From the NCBI GenBank assembly GCA_947184155.2, contig CAMXCT020006762.1, positions 1-64,000 on the forward strand: a stretch of 64,000 nt of DNA, given 5' to 3'. The notes beneath the pieces are model-generated. The model saw only the letters and a program-made list of their open reading frames with translations. It was not told the DNA's origin and made no database searches. Below, piece after piece: positions 40,233 to 52,083 of this stretch. A program made the translations under genes and the position numbers. This DNA is from Cladocopium goreaui (lineage: Eukaryota; Sar; Dinophyceae; Suessiales; Symbiodiniaceae). The number at the start of each line of letters is the position of its first letter. The first letter of the stretch is position 1.

Positions 40233-42200
40233 AATTTGACCCCAAAATTGAACACCAGAAACATGGGTTTGTCCAAAAATTGGTTTCCGCTATGAAATGG
40301 CCATAAAATGAAGTTTTTAACATGTGATATGCAATTTTGAGACAAAACCACATGGAATATCCCTTTCCCCTCAGGTCTCTTTGCAACGCCAAGTCGCATA
40401 AGCCACGAAATCCCGAGCCATGACAGACCATCCTGATCATCTCAAACACCGGAAGGGGCCCAGCAGAACATTAGGTAAGTTGGTTTCTACCATTTTGAAA
40501 TAGGAAAACTTATAGTTAAACCATACCAAAAATGGTGATGTAACCAACAAAAATGGAGATATAATGGGATTTATGGCTGATCTATGATAGGTAACTTGGT
40601 TTATAAGTAGGTTCGCCCGGGGTTTATGTTCGATATATTTTTGTAAGATGAGGTTATTAACGAATTTACAATTCGGGGTGGCCGGGGTGGCCTTTCAGTA
40701 TAAAACCGACCCTTACACTCGGTACATGGGACAATTGATATGTACCAATTCGTGCAAAATAATTTTCGTGCCGAAATCAGATCAGTCTAGGGCACACGAT
40801 TATTTTTTTTTGCGGACCAATACTTGTGGAATTTGTGATTTTGTTTGATTTTCACTTGGACCCTATTCACAATATTCACAATATGTCAGCAGGACGGTTT
40901 GGTTCATGCGCAAAAAAATGTAACTACAAATTGTGGTCTGCCATCGAAAAAATTGGCAACCTATGGAACAAAAAACTAACAAACAAACCAGTAATAAGGT
41001 AGTGTAATTTCACAGTTTCTGCTGACATTACAATTTCACCGCCAACGTCTGACTGCAATCCGCAGTTTGGACCTACTGTCCAACAAAATTGACACAAGTG
41101 CTTAAAATGTGCTAAAACGTTGCAATTTCACAAACCACACACAACATCACCAGTTTAAAAAAATGAATCCATGTCGCAAACCCATTCCATTGGCACCTTG
41201 CGGATGCCATCATCAGCTCTTCCAACGCTCATCACTATGAATTGGCAGTTTCCATGCGTTTTGCAAGTGTCAGCGCATGGGGCATGGGACATGGGCAAGA
41301 TGTGTTTTCAGTTTTGTGCGCAACTTGTAAAAAAAAATGTTTTCAGCGCGGAAAGTCTTCTTGAGCTAGAAACACCATTTCGCACGTTGCTACAAAAGTC
41401 CAATGTCCAACCAAAACAAAGCGTTTTCAGTTTTTCCAACAGTATATTTCAAGACAAATTTCCAATATCTGGTGTCAAGTTGGGATGAATCCCAGAAAAA
41501 CCTCCCCGTGTCCCCCAATCTTGGTGCACTTTCACCATGAAAAATGATGGAGTGACCGTCAATGGGAAGGATGACATCCCTTTTCTATGGAAAATAAAAG
41601 CCATGTTTGAAACATTTTGAAACCACCAACCAGATAAGTATTGCGCCTATCACACCAAAAACGACGTTAACGACGTTCGACACTTCTTCAGACGCGTGAC
41701 AATGTCACAAAGTGCCACGCCTGACGACATTTTAACCTGTTTGGAAACCATCCAGAATGACAGTTTTTGCATGTTTCCCCCATAGACATGGCCACGCTAC
41801 AAGAAGACCAGGGTATCGAGACGAGACATGTTGGAAGTTCAAAAGGGGCGTTTTGTGCGAGAGTTTCCTCCCATTTTCACACTTTGCTGCTTCAAAACCG
41901 ACGTTTGCTACTAGTTTTCTCATGAACCCCAAAATCTACGACCTCAAAATCAATGTTTCGTGCAGGGTGTCCGTCAAGTTTCATCACATGTCGCAAAATG
42001 CCACACTTGCCACGGAATTTGCACAATGTCACCACTTGACTCAACCTTGACAATGCGATTCGCAAAAAACACGCAACACGACACGTCTGAAGTGCCGCGC
42101 CTGCCACGCTAAATAACGACGGAGGTCCCCAAACTGTTGATGTTCTAGAAACGACGCAAATTTTTTTGTGTCTGCCACGCAAAACGACTTTCGACACGTT
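40233..42200. repeat. Unannotated region with dispersed CCACGCCTGCCACG motifs
   Basis: No gene recognised. GTCACAAAATGCCACGCCTG-like motifs recur at about 41702, 41990 and 42217. A hairpin CGCGAA/TTCGCG lies near 42241-42259. This looks like decayed repeat DNA. Confidence 0.4.
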
Positions 42201-42218
42201 ATGACACATGTTAGAATG

Positions 42219-42677
42219 TCACAAAATGCCACGCCTGCCACGCGAAACGAGGCTTCGCGACGTTTGAAACCTCCAAAAGCGACGACCTTTGCAGAATTTC
42301 AGGGTGTTCAACTTAAACTTCCCCCCCGCACGATGACAAACTTTGCAAGCCAAAATGCATTGCTCCACAAACCAGTTCGCTTCGTTGACAACATGTTTAT
42401 GTTGCTGAGACAGCCATGGGAAACCTTTGGGCCAGACAACATTTCTCAACAGCCGCGGTCCCCACCAATCTTGGAATTGAAACCTCGCCCTGGAAAAGGC
42501 GTTGCAAGGGGGAGGAACAAGCAAATACCAATTTCCGTCTTCGACGGTTGCCAGAATTTCGCCCCATCTGATTGCTGTCTTTTTCCGGCGAATAGATACA
42601 TCACTTTCACCTTCGGTGGAGATGCCTGTTGAGGATGTGCCTCCATGTCGGGTTGGTGAGCACACCCACCCCGTCAA
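42219..42677 (-). pseudogene. Retroelement methyltransferase-like relic
   Basis: The frame reads VPPPCNAFSRARFQFQD (motif IV PPC), GFPWLSQQHKHVVNEANW, FVEQCILACKVCHRAGGKF. A second frame over the same DNA has KVKVMYLFAGKRQQSD, a motif-I-like start, so a frameshift lies between motif I and PPC. It is the same class as the MTase part of element 2 but diverged. The downstream RT is missing. Confidence 0.55.
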
Positions 42678-43773
42678 TTGGAAGGACGGGTCTTGTCCTT
42701 GTGCTGCACAGCAGGATGATCACCATAGCATCCCTTAACTCGGCACTGGTGCACTCTGCAAAGCACAGCTCACGCCCATCTGCAACCCCGCCAGCCTGGA
42801 GCCTTTGCCCTTTGATTTGCCTCCTTTGCCTTTCCCCTTGAAACCCTGTCACCTAGACTTGCCGCTGAAGCTACATTTGTTGCTCAGTCTGGGCCACTCG
42901 TTTGCAGGAGGTTCTGCACTGGAAGCAGCACGCAATGCCACTGGCGTTGTGAAGAAGGACTCCTTTAAGTCAGCGTCGCGGATCACAGCATGCAGAGCCT
43001 GTGAAAGCGTGTGGCCTTCATTGGTGACCAACCTGAATGCCTCCTTTCTCAACTTGTGCTCATAAGGAAGCACTATGGCCCAATCGAGCCTGATCTTCTG
43101 CTGCGTCCTATCGCCCTGCAAGGATGGCACCTGGATCCCCAGAACACGTTCCCGAGGATAAAGTCAACAAACTTGATGAAATCAGCAGCTTCCAGGTCAT
43201 GGAGCCAATTCTTCGCCGGATACCTCGCTGACATACAAAGCCATGAGTACACCTCGCCCTTCATCACTTTGCAGTACTCCTCGGATGTTGTGGGCATCCG
43301 TGCTTCTGATGACCTCGTCCAGCGGGGAAGCTGTTGGTTCATTCAATTCAGTCTCTTCTGCCTTCAATGCCAAATTGTCAGAAGTGGGTGTTTCAGATTC
43401 CAAGGCCCCATGTTCCTTCTCGACAGCCTTGACCATGGCCTCCCTCTGATGTGCCTGAAGGATCCTAAGTTGATCCAACACTTCGCTTCGCCCGCAAGTT
43501 CTACTTCCTTTACGACAAACTCCTTAACAGTCTCCCATGCTCCCACATGGCCGGTGTGTCTGGGGCCACCGCCTTGCCTTTTTTTGCTCTCTCCTTGCTC
43601 TCCTCCTTGCTCTCTCTCTCCGTGCTCTCCTTCTTGCTCTCCTTCTTGCCTGCCTCCTTGCTCTCCTCCTTTTTTTCCTCGAACTTTGGCTGATCACGCT
43701 CAAAGGCTCGATGCTTGAAGTAGAAAATTAAATAAGAGAAACTGGCAAAAATAACAGAGCGAAACTCTGTCAA
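42610..43773 (-). pseudogene. Frameshifted gag-like relic upstream of the methyltransferase relic
   Basis: Several minus frames in succession: a Lys/Glu/Ser-rich start (KKEESKEAGKKESKKEST), then a Glu-rich part, a helical part with WAIVLPYEHKLRKEAFRLV and HTLSQALHAVIRDADLKESF, and ADGRELCFAECTSAE where a zinc motif is expected. The order gag then MTase matches element 2. At least three frame changes make it non-functional. Confidence 0.5.
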
Positions 43774-44068
43774 TACAGTACAAGCCTACGGGTGGCGTCA
43801 CAAAAAGAGAACGTCAACCGCGTAAGGAAGAAGTGCACATCTCCCGGTCATATCTTCCCACGCCAAACAAAGAAACATAAACACAAAACAAACCAAGAAA
43901 GGGGCCAGAGTCCAAACACAAACCAAAGACAGCACAGCCACTACCGCATCGGCAGAAGATCCCCCGATGCCAAAACACACGCCCCTCTCTTGCAGATAGT
44001 GTCTGGTCCTTTGTTGACGTTGTCGGCTTTTCATGGTTTGTCGTCTGACTCAGCTGCCGGACTTGCAA

Positions 44069-44291
44069 CGTTCTTCAAGGACTTTCATTTGTTGTTTGAG
44101 CCTAGAGGTAAAATCTAGATTCCCAAATTAGTTCGACAAAACGCATTGTTAAAAGTACATCCATTCAAACGTTCTCTGTCACTGTCTTCAAGACTTCGCT
44201 CTTTTTCATCTGCTGGATATGTCAGATTCGAAACAAAACACGCATGGTCCAATAGTTCTGAACCATTTATCCAGATGGCACAAATCACCCA
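44069..44291. repeat. Element 3 repeat B2 (223 bp, left end)
   Basis: Differs from 45026-45248 at one noticed base (GGCACAA versus GGCGCAA). Confidence 0.9.
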
Positions 44292-44926
44292 TCCTGGATG
44301 TACAAGAATCTGACCAGGAATAGCAATCAACAAAGGTTGGAAAAACGCCACAAACGCCAAGTGAAGTATCCTGGAGACCCACTGAAAAGTGGTGATCGGC
44401 AGAAAATAAGAGAGCACGGGATTGTAGTCCGATGTGACTCTCTCAGACAGTAATATTGCAGATTGCATCAAGATTCATCTACCTGAATCCGTAGGATGTT
44501 GAAGTGAAATCCACCACAGATAAACCCGCCAAAACAACAACAAAAGCACCTTGAGAAAGAAAATCAAAGATGGAATCACACACATCCCGGATAATTTGAA
44601 TGGTAAGACCATTGAACCTCATAGTGGAGATGTACAGACATCGCCAAATAATTGATACAGATCATCTCCAATTTGGAGAGATGACCAAGAACTGCAAATA
44701 TAGGCCAGGGGGGCCAGTGAAAGCTTATGGTGCAGCTAAACAAGCTGATCTGAGTTTTGCTATAAATTGCAGAGAATACAAGTACAAATCCGGGTGATGA
44801 CTTTGTCATCCAAATTGAATCCAGCATGCATCTCGAAATGCATTCGCATCGAATAAGCGGTGAAAAACGAAATAAATCACATAACTACTGACCCCAAAAG
44901 AAAACGCAAAAGGTGAGGGGGGAGGG
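44292..44926. other. Element 3 spacer between A2 and B2
   Basis: 635 bp with no convincing ORF or repeat. Confidence 0.5.
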
Positions 44927-45026
44927 AAAACAAAAATGTTACACATACAAATGAAAGTCCTTGAGCCAAAATGGAACCAGGAACAAAGAAGATCCTTGCA
45001 AAACAAAGTGAACAAGTACACTAACC
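44927..45026. repeat. Element 3 repeat A2, carries truncated spliced leader
   Basis: Matches 51987-52083 apart from a 3-bp indel. On the minus strand 44974-44960 reads CCATTTTGGCTCAAG, the 3' 15 nt of DinoSL. Confidence 0.9.
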
Positions 45027-45248
45027 GTTCTTCAAGGACTTTCATTTGTTGTTTGAGCCTAGAGGTAAAATCTAGATTCCCAAATTAGTTCGACAAAACG
45101 CATTGTTAAAAGTACATCCATTCAAACGTTCTCTGTCACTGTCTTCAAGACTTCGCTCTTTTTCATCTGCTGGATATGTCAGATTCGAAACAAAACACGC
45201 ATGGTCCAATAGTTCTGAACCATTTATCCAGATGGCGCAAATCACCCA
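45026..45248. repeat. Element 3 repeat B1
   Basis: Abuts A2; the A2/B1 joint equals the two outer ends of the element brought together. Confidence 0.9.
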
Positions 45249-45714
45249 ACAAAAACTATCTGGGGAAATGGTTATCGCCAAGAACCACCCCACAAACAGA
45301 AGTGAGAACCATTCCAGCAGATAAAATAAGCGATAGGGAACAGTTGAGTCGCTAGAATCTTAGATTCTCAGACAAGAATGGCTCAGAGAAGTGTCTCACA
45401 GAAAGTGCTCAAAAGAGGAGGTGATCAGTGGTGAAGACATAAACGGCAAAATAACGTAGGGCTGGGATACCAAAATTGTAAGTAGCCCAAAGGTGATATA
45501 TTGGAGAAGGCGTAAAAAGAAAAATTTGGGATTGATCACAAAGTCCTCCACATAGTGCACAAAGCGGGACCAACTTGGAAATAAATTTGAATGCATTGAA
45601 TAAACGATGAAGATCAGTGTTGATGTCCCAAAGAATTGTAACCGCAATAGCAGAAAAATTTACAGAAAATCCACCATCACATTCCAAGATGGTAAAAATC
45701 GGGTCGATGTGGTG

Positions 45715-46728
45715 CTATGCGCCTCTGGATGGGTTCCAAGTTTGCGGGGAATCCAGCCCCGAGAGGCGTCTGAGTAGAAATTCGGAGATGTGGTTGGTGT
45801 CGAACTGCGTCGCATTCTGGGGATAGTAGACTTCAAGATAGATTTCCGCAGAAGCTGGCTCATGGAGTTCTTGCAGTAATGGCCAAAAGCTGCCGATGAG
45901 TTTTTTGGGTGGCCATTTGCCGAAGAGCTCGTCAGAGGGGTCTAGTCTGGTCCAACTATTGCCGTCTAATAATAATGGCACAATCCTTCCGTTCCTGAGG
46001 CCGAAGCCCCAGTTACCCCGTCCACAATCTTTCAACCTGAATCCTCTCTTGGAGACCATCGCGACTGCCAGTGCGAGGCGATATGTGATTTCCTCAGGGT
46101 CCAAACCAGAGAAGTTTGCTTGACTATACGGAATGAGCCTTTCACAGATCAGGAAGTGGAAGTGAACCTGCTGAATGGGTCTGTGCGGTTCATCTGCCGG
46201 ACGATTTGGCTCCAGAAGGGATAGTCAGGAATGGAACTCCTGGATGAACTGCGCAGTGAAGTCCGGGATCTGACGAAATGCTCTGATTTCTTCTGTTGTG
46301 TACGAAAGGTCTTCTGTAGCCGGACTGAGTTTAAATACTAATCGGGGGTATTCAGTGGAGGCGAAAACCTTCCTCCATGCGCCAGTGGACGAAGTATTTG
46401 CGATCAATGTCAATGGTCTGTAGGTGGGTCCTTCCTCTCGAAGAAACTTAAATTGACCACGGAGAACATCTGGGAGGCGCTCGATGAGCTTGAATTCTGT
46501 CTTCCTTGTTCGGCTGCGCGTTGGGTTCGTCAACACCCCGCCCAGGACCAATTGGAACGGTCCTTTAATGGAGTGGAGTCGAGGTAGCCGCGGGGCGAGT
46601 AATGACAGTTGACGAGGTTGGGTGTTCGAATCGGTCAAGATCTCGTCCAGGTCCTGTGAGCTATCTTCAGATGAACTCAGGTCCCGAGGGATGGGTCTGG
46701 CCCGGGCTTTGGATGAGGAGGCGGCCAT
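45715..46728 (-). CDS. Kinase-like protein of element 3, with one in-frame TGA
   Basis: From ATG 46728 (MAASSSKARARPIPRD) one frame stays open to 45715 except for TGA at 46225-46227, which is followed by CTA. Motifs fit a protein-kinase fold: RLVFKL (beta-3 Lys), TTEEIRAFRQI (helix C Glu), FHFLICERL (hinge), KRGFRLKDCGRGNWGF where HRDxKxxN is expected, and VPLLLDGNSW where DFG is expected. HRD and DFG are altered, so a pseudokinase or diverged kinase is likelier than an active enzyme. The N-terminus is Ser/Asp-rich. It is oriented as the element's other ORF and lies 3' of it. Confidence 0.5.
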
Positions 46729-47965
46729 CAACAAATATGAATTGAGAGCAAAATAGGAGCAGGTGAAAGAAAAATTCTGCACACCCACAGAGAACAATAA
46801 TGTCTCTAGTCCGTCTTGATCCAAAATGATGTGGAAAAAGACAGTGAAAGTGCCACGATAGAGTTCGGATAGCCGCCTGTATATGTTCCCGGGAAAAAAC
46901 AGAATAGATGTACCCCGAATTGGAAACCGTGTGTCTCTGCCAATTTAGGCTACAAATTATGAACCCGAAAAACATTATGAAAGCAGGGGTGAGTGTAAAT
47001 TGAACTCGTCTCCGATCTTGCACTGAAACAATTGCATTCTTGAATACGATGAGGGGCCAATAATGCTGAAGACAAGCGTACTGAGACCTGCAGGGTTGAA
47101 ACTGGTTATTTCAACTTTACTGATAGACTAGAAGGCCATGATGATCGTGTCCGCAGCGCCTCGAACTGAAATATTGCCGGGTAAATGGACCCAGATTATT
47201 ACTATGACTAAACAACTCGTTTCAGTTGGATGTGATGTCGTGCAATATGAGAAAGTTAAGTCCCTGCTGCTCACGAAAGTTTTTTGGTGCACTCAACTCT
47301 CTATTGGCGGGGAGAGTCGTGATGAAGTTCTTGAGAACGGCATTGAGCTCCAGGAGAATAATATCTCGCCATAATAGATCCAGGTGGAGCAATGACCAGA
47401 AGTTGCACTGACCACATCTCAATAAATAAAATCGTCGAAGAAGCCCCCAACAATAGACCAGAGAAATACACCCAGAGGAAAGTTCAAACGTCTGATGAGG
47501 TGCCTGATTGGAGATGGAAAGTTCTGTTATCCAACCTCGTTGGGAGCTGCTCGTAATCCTCCAACGAAAGTAACTCATCCCCTGATACTGAATGTTTTGA
47601 AACAATTTTGGAACCACCATGGTTCCAAGTAAAAGAACCACCGGTTCTTTTCTTTAAATCCCCCATATTCCCCGAATCTAGGTCCAAATATGTGGCCCTA
47701 ATGGCGGCAAATCACCCAAAACCAACCAAACAAAAGAAAATAACATTCCGGGGTTTTTGGGAGATATCAAAACAGAGGGAGCAGGAAAGACACGCAATCC
47801 TTTAGCTTCCCTGTAACGCGAAAACAAATATCGAACTGTGATCGCAGGATCACTAGTGTCTGTCCACCGGATCAGCACTTTTTGACTCCAAATCCATGGA
47901 GATAAACTACCCTGCACGGGTATAACGCATCATGCTGGTACGCATGAGACAGGATGACCCATCCT

Positions 47966-48430
47966 GTTCAACTGCCCACACCGTGGGTAAACGAAGTCTG
48001 GAGACATCCAGACATAACCAAACGCAAACAACAGGCAACCTGCCTGGAAAAATTTGAAAACGCATGCTGAGAACCTCCCAGCATATAACCGTGACTAAAT
48101 GAAGTCATGCAAGGCACGCGCCCCGTTGTCCAACAATGCCTCATAGTCCAAAATAATGCCAAAAAACAAAAAAACACGAGCTTGATGAGGTGGAAAATAT
48201 CCAAATGCCTCATGAAGTCGGTCTAACCCATCCTGTTCAACTGCCCACACCGTGGGTAAACGCAGTTTGGAAACTTCCAGACATAACCAGACTCAAACAA
48301 AAGGCAACCTGCCTAGAAAATTTGCAATGCATGCTGGGAACTTCCCAACACATAACTGTGACTAAAAGAAGTCATGAAAGGCACTCACCGTGTTGCCAAA
48401 CAACGTCTCATATAGTCCAAAACAGGACCA
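47966..48430. repeat. Two diverged copies of a roughly 200-bp hairpin-rich repeat
   Basis: 47966-48140 and 48228-48430 align, both starting CCTGTTCAACTGCCCACACC. Hairpins: CCCAC-ACC-GTGGG in both copies, CAGGCA-ACC-TGCCTG and ATGCTG/CAGCAT in copy 1, GGGAA/TTCCC in copy 2. Non-coding. Confidence 0.75.
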
Positions 48431-48719
48431 AGACATCCACGATGTTGATAAAGCGGGAAATACCCAAATACCCCACTAAATCGACCAAACTCTCTTGTGG
48501 GTTGAGTGGTCACGCCACAAAGAGGGACCCCCCCCTTGCATCTCACCATTGGAAGAAGCACCTCTTTGATGGGTCTATCAGGGATGTCCATATGATAGCC
48601 CGCTAAGACTTGTCCAAACTGCTGTTTGGATCCGACTGATGTCCCTGGGAAAAACACTGTGCAGGAGTAAATTTCTCATGAAGGGGTGGACCACCTCGAA
48701 GGAGGGCCGAATAAGTTGA

Positions 48720-48860
48720 ACCTTTGCCAGGTTTCGCCACCGCAAGCTGGACAACAAACTACGCAGCACCCTGCATAGGACCTTTGCCAGACTTCGCCAC
48801 CGCAGTCTGGACAGGACTCTGCACAGTTCCCCGGGCTCAAAAGTTCGCCACCGAAGACCT
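48720..48860. repeat. 60-bp tandem repeats with a shared TTCGCCACCG loop
   Basis: CCTTTGCCAG starts at 48719 and 48780. In the second copy arms CCAGACT and AGTCTGG pair around TCGCCACCGC; the first has CCAG/CTGG arms around a related loop; a third TTCGCCACCG occurs at about 48843. Confidence 0.65.
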
Positions 48861-49046
48861 CACCTTGAGAGGTAAAAATCCCTGTATCGTGCCAACGATC
48901 TGGGGAACTTGTTGAAAATAAAATAACGCGCTGGCATCCTCAATCTATTGTAAGGAATGCACCTGACTATTGTCATCCACAACGTGGGATAACGCTAATA
49001 CAGTGCAGTTGGACATGAGCACACAACGCTCCCACTGCACCAAAGC

Positions 49047-50210
49047 CTAAAGAGGCAGAGGAGGTGCTTGTTTTCTGTCCCTGGGCGCCTTCTGGTTCAG
49101 GAACGTTCCAATAAAAATGGAATGCACCACCTGTAAACATCCGACCTCCGTGGATGTCATCAGCCATCGAAGCGCTTTGATGACCGAACTGCAAGAACTA
49201 CTGCCATGCGATGTAGATCTCGACAATGATATTGTGATTAAAATGTCTGCCAATTGAACCTCTGTAAGGGAGGTGAGATCCACTTGTAATGCCTTACAGG
49301 TCTTGAAAAAAGACTTGCAACTGGAAATATATTTCATAGCCGTGCCCGGTGCCACATTGTCCAAAATTCTGTTCAAGTGCACACGATGATGCTGCGACAT
49401 ACTCGTCTCTTGCCAAATTCTGGATAGTGGGCCCAGCTGTGATAACAAATCGAACCACATCTGACAGAGCACCGGTGAAGCACTCGAAAAACGAACCCTG
49501 CTAATAGCCCCTTGTTGACGTCTGGGAGGATGCAGTAACTCTGAAAAAGGTCGATTAGGCACAAAATCAATTGGTACTGACTCTGAATAACCCAAACATC
49601 CTTGAGGCTGAGGCAGTTCAACATTCTGTTGCAACGTCGTCCAGCTCCGAATCACAGGTAAATTCTGTGGGGGAATTCGCAAAGGAGTAACCCCAGGGAC
49701 AATTCTAATGGAATCAACAGGAAACTGTTGAGGGGGAGGAACACTACCCCCCTGATTCAAATCTGAAACCCTCAGGATACCTGGATGTCGCTGAGCTGAA
49801 GACTGTCCCGAGCACCCAATAGCGCTTGTTGCCGACACTTGGAATGGAGACACCAGGCGAGGACCTTGAGGTAGAGGTTCACGCTGCAACGGAGCAGATT
49901 TCGGCCTGGATTGCAACGGCGGTGAAATCACTAAACTCGTGTCCCATGAACTCTCAACACTCTGTACCAATGACCACACATCCATGGAATTATCCATCAC
50001 GCCAATGCCAATGTGTATAGCAACTATGCCCTGTATGACCAGGCTTTGCACGTCCACAGGGTAAATCACACCAGCGACATTTTTCACCACACGATCCACT
50101 TTCGGGGATGGGTGACCCTGAAGGATTTTCCAAATCAGGTGTAGTTTGTAATGGTACAGATGATGCTGAGGATAAAGGGATACGAAATCGATGGCACAAC
50201 TCGTTGACAA
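49047..50210 (-). pseudogene. Truncated tyrosine recombinase of element 3
   Basis: 387-codon frame. The first half is Pro/Gln/Ser-rich. The C-terminal part is a SAM-like core-binding domain: HLNRILDNVAPGTAMKYISS, CKSFFKTCKALQVDLTSL, SSVIKALRWLM, then NQKAPRDRKQAPPLPL, the block that enters the catalytic domain in related YRs. The frame stops there and no Arg/His/Tyr catalytic region follows, so the protein could bind but not recombine. Confidence 0.55.
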
Positions 50211-51986
50211 TGAGGAGAAGTGCAGTAATCAACTGTTCTAGTGATAACACCGAGACCGTCGCTCCGTCCATGCCGCCCGGGAACTCTCGGTGTCCGTGAA
50301 TCAAAGTGAAAACACCCGAAACACTGAAAATATCTGCATGACAGTAAAAACCCAACTGATCAATGTCAAGGCCTGCTCCCGATGTCCAAAAGAAGACTGT
50401 TAGTTGAGCAGACGAAACGGACAAGCACAAAACGAGACTGTTCTCCATTCCTCTATTCCAGGAGCACCCGGTATCTGTGAGTCGAGCGTCAGTGGATCCC
50501 TATAAAATACACGCTGGCATATTGGATAAATGTAGACGCACCAATGAAAGTCCTCCCGCTTGACCATGTCTCGCTTCGGATCTCAGAAAGCCCTCCTTTT
50601 TCATCTGCTATATAGCTTGTCCCACTGTTGAATCAGGTTGGATTCAACCACACTTCATCGAAACCATTTGACCAGATGGCATCAACTGGGCACTGTCTGG
50701 AGGTACTGATTCGAGAGATCCTCTAAGAGGCCTGGAGGTCATGACATCCCCCAGTGCTGTGGCACTGTCCAACCGTCCGGAAGTTTTGCTAAAACTTGTC
50801 GAGGGAACCTGCATTGATCGCCCGGAATCGAACAAATTACTCTTTGAGGGGAAATTGGCATCCGAACTCAAATCTAAAGAATTTAATATGAATGCTGTCT
50901 AACAAACTCACCGGAATAAACACTACTAGATGTAAGGCTGACATCCGGGCCCAAGATATCCGGCGAGAAAAACCGGAGGTGTGATATGGTGTCCTGTCAC
51001 CACCGTTGGAGTACTGGTAGCCTGTGTCGCAGGAAACCTCAATACGCTGTGACCACGGTCAGTCATCCAAAATTTGTTCATCACGAGAACATGAATGTGT
51101 ATGGCCGCTATATCCTGTGTGATACGTTACCTCACGTCCAGTCGGGTAAAGCCCGGCAGCCATATTGCTCCCCACCATAGTTGTGTAAGCTGGTGTAGGA
51201 TGTCATAATGCAGACCGTGTCCAAGATACATGTATACAAAATCAAAATTTCGGTCTCGGGAGGGCAGCAACAGGAGATTCGGATGAAGAGTACGTCCCCT
51301 GAAAAAAAAGGAACCTGTTCCAAAACAAAAGTTGCGACCCCCGCCGACCCCAACTTGACGTCAGATGAATGGACTATTTCTGCAACACAGCTGACATGGA
51401 GTAACAAAAAGAGTTTTGTCCCCTCCTTCGCCAACATGATGTCATGAAGTGCAGTGCAGTACCGATTTGCATCATACAGCTGAAAGATCGTTCAATGAAG
51501 GGTCATTCAGTTGTAGGGTGCAAGGCCATACATGTAAGGGAACGTCCAGAGGTGAAAGCCGATAAAAACCGGGTGCAGGCTGCTCCTGTAACGAAGGTCA
51601 TAGCCACTGTAATCGTCCAGGAGACCATCATCTATGCTCGGTACTCTGGTCCATGCAACAATACCAGTCCAACAAAATTCCCTAACGGCTCCAGAAGGAA
51701 TATCTCCAAAGACCAACTATCAGAATGGGATGCCAGGGAGTGTACAGCAGTAGGACCGTGTATGTCCATGTCCATCCAAACCAGGGTGCCCGAATCTGCC
51801 CAACGCAGCAATTCATTGCATCGAAGGGATCCGCCCGAGTGACGAAACTAGGAGATGCCGTAAAAAGTACAATGAATGTCAATGCCCACACCCTCAACGC
51901 AACTGAAAACAGATGTCGAAGAAGAAATGTTGTTGAAAAGCACTGCAACTGCAACCACGCAAACCGGAAATGGTCTGGCATGACCA
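50211..51986. other. Element 3 5' region, no firm gene
   Basis: Short frames only (for example minus 50644-50871, Ser-rich). About 50975-51175 resembles 49925-50065, both with AATGTGTATRGC and ACGTCCA blocks, so part of the interior is duplicated and diverged. Confidence 0.35.
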
Positions 51987-52083
51987 AAAACAAAAATGTT
52001 ACACATACAAATGAAAGTCCTTGAGCCAAAATGGAACCAGGAACAAAGAAGATCCTTGCAAAACAAAGTGAAGTACACTAACC
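51987..52083. repeat. Element 3 repeat A1 (right end)
   Basis: 97 bp. Truncated spliced leader at 52034-52020 on the minus strand, about 50 bp inside the element's 5' end. Confidence 0.9.

Larger units (their letters stand above)
44069..52083 (-). mobile_element. Element 3: non-autonomous PAT-like YR retroelement with split direct repeats
   Basis: Minus-strand order: A1 (51987-52083), interior, B1 (45026-45248), A2 (44927-45026), spacer (44292-44926), B2 (44069-44291). Outer ends CTAACC (right) and GTTCTTC (left) are fused at 45026. The interior encodes a recombinase cut off after its core-binding domain and a kinase-like ORF; no RT was found. It probably depended on enzymes of a relative such as element 2. 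No target duplication is evident. Confidence 0.75.

Noticed and set aside
43510-43731. Leu/Ala-rich plus-strand frame looking like a membrane protein
   Set aside because: It is the antisense reading of the Lys/Glu/Ser-rich gag relic.
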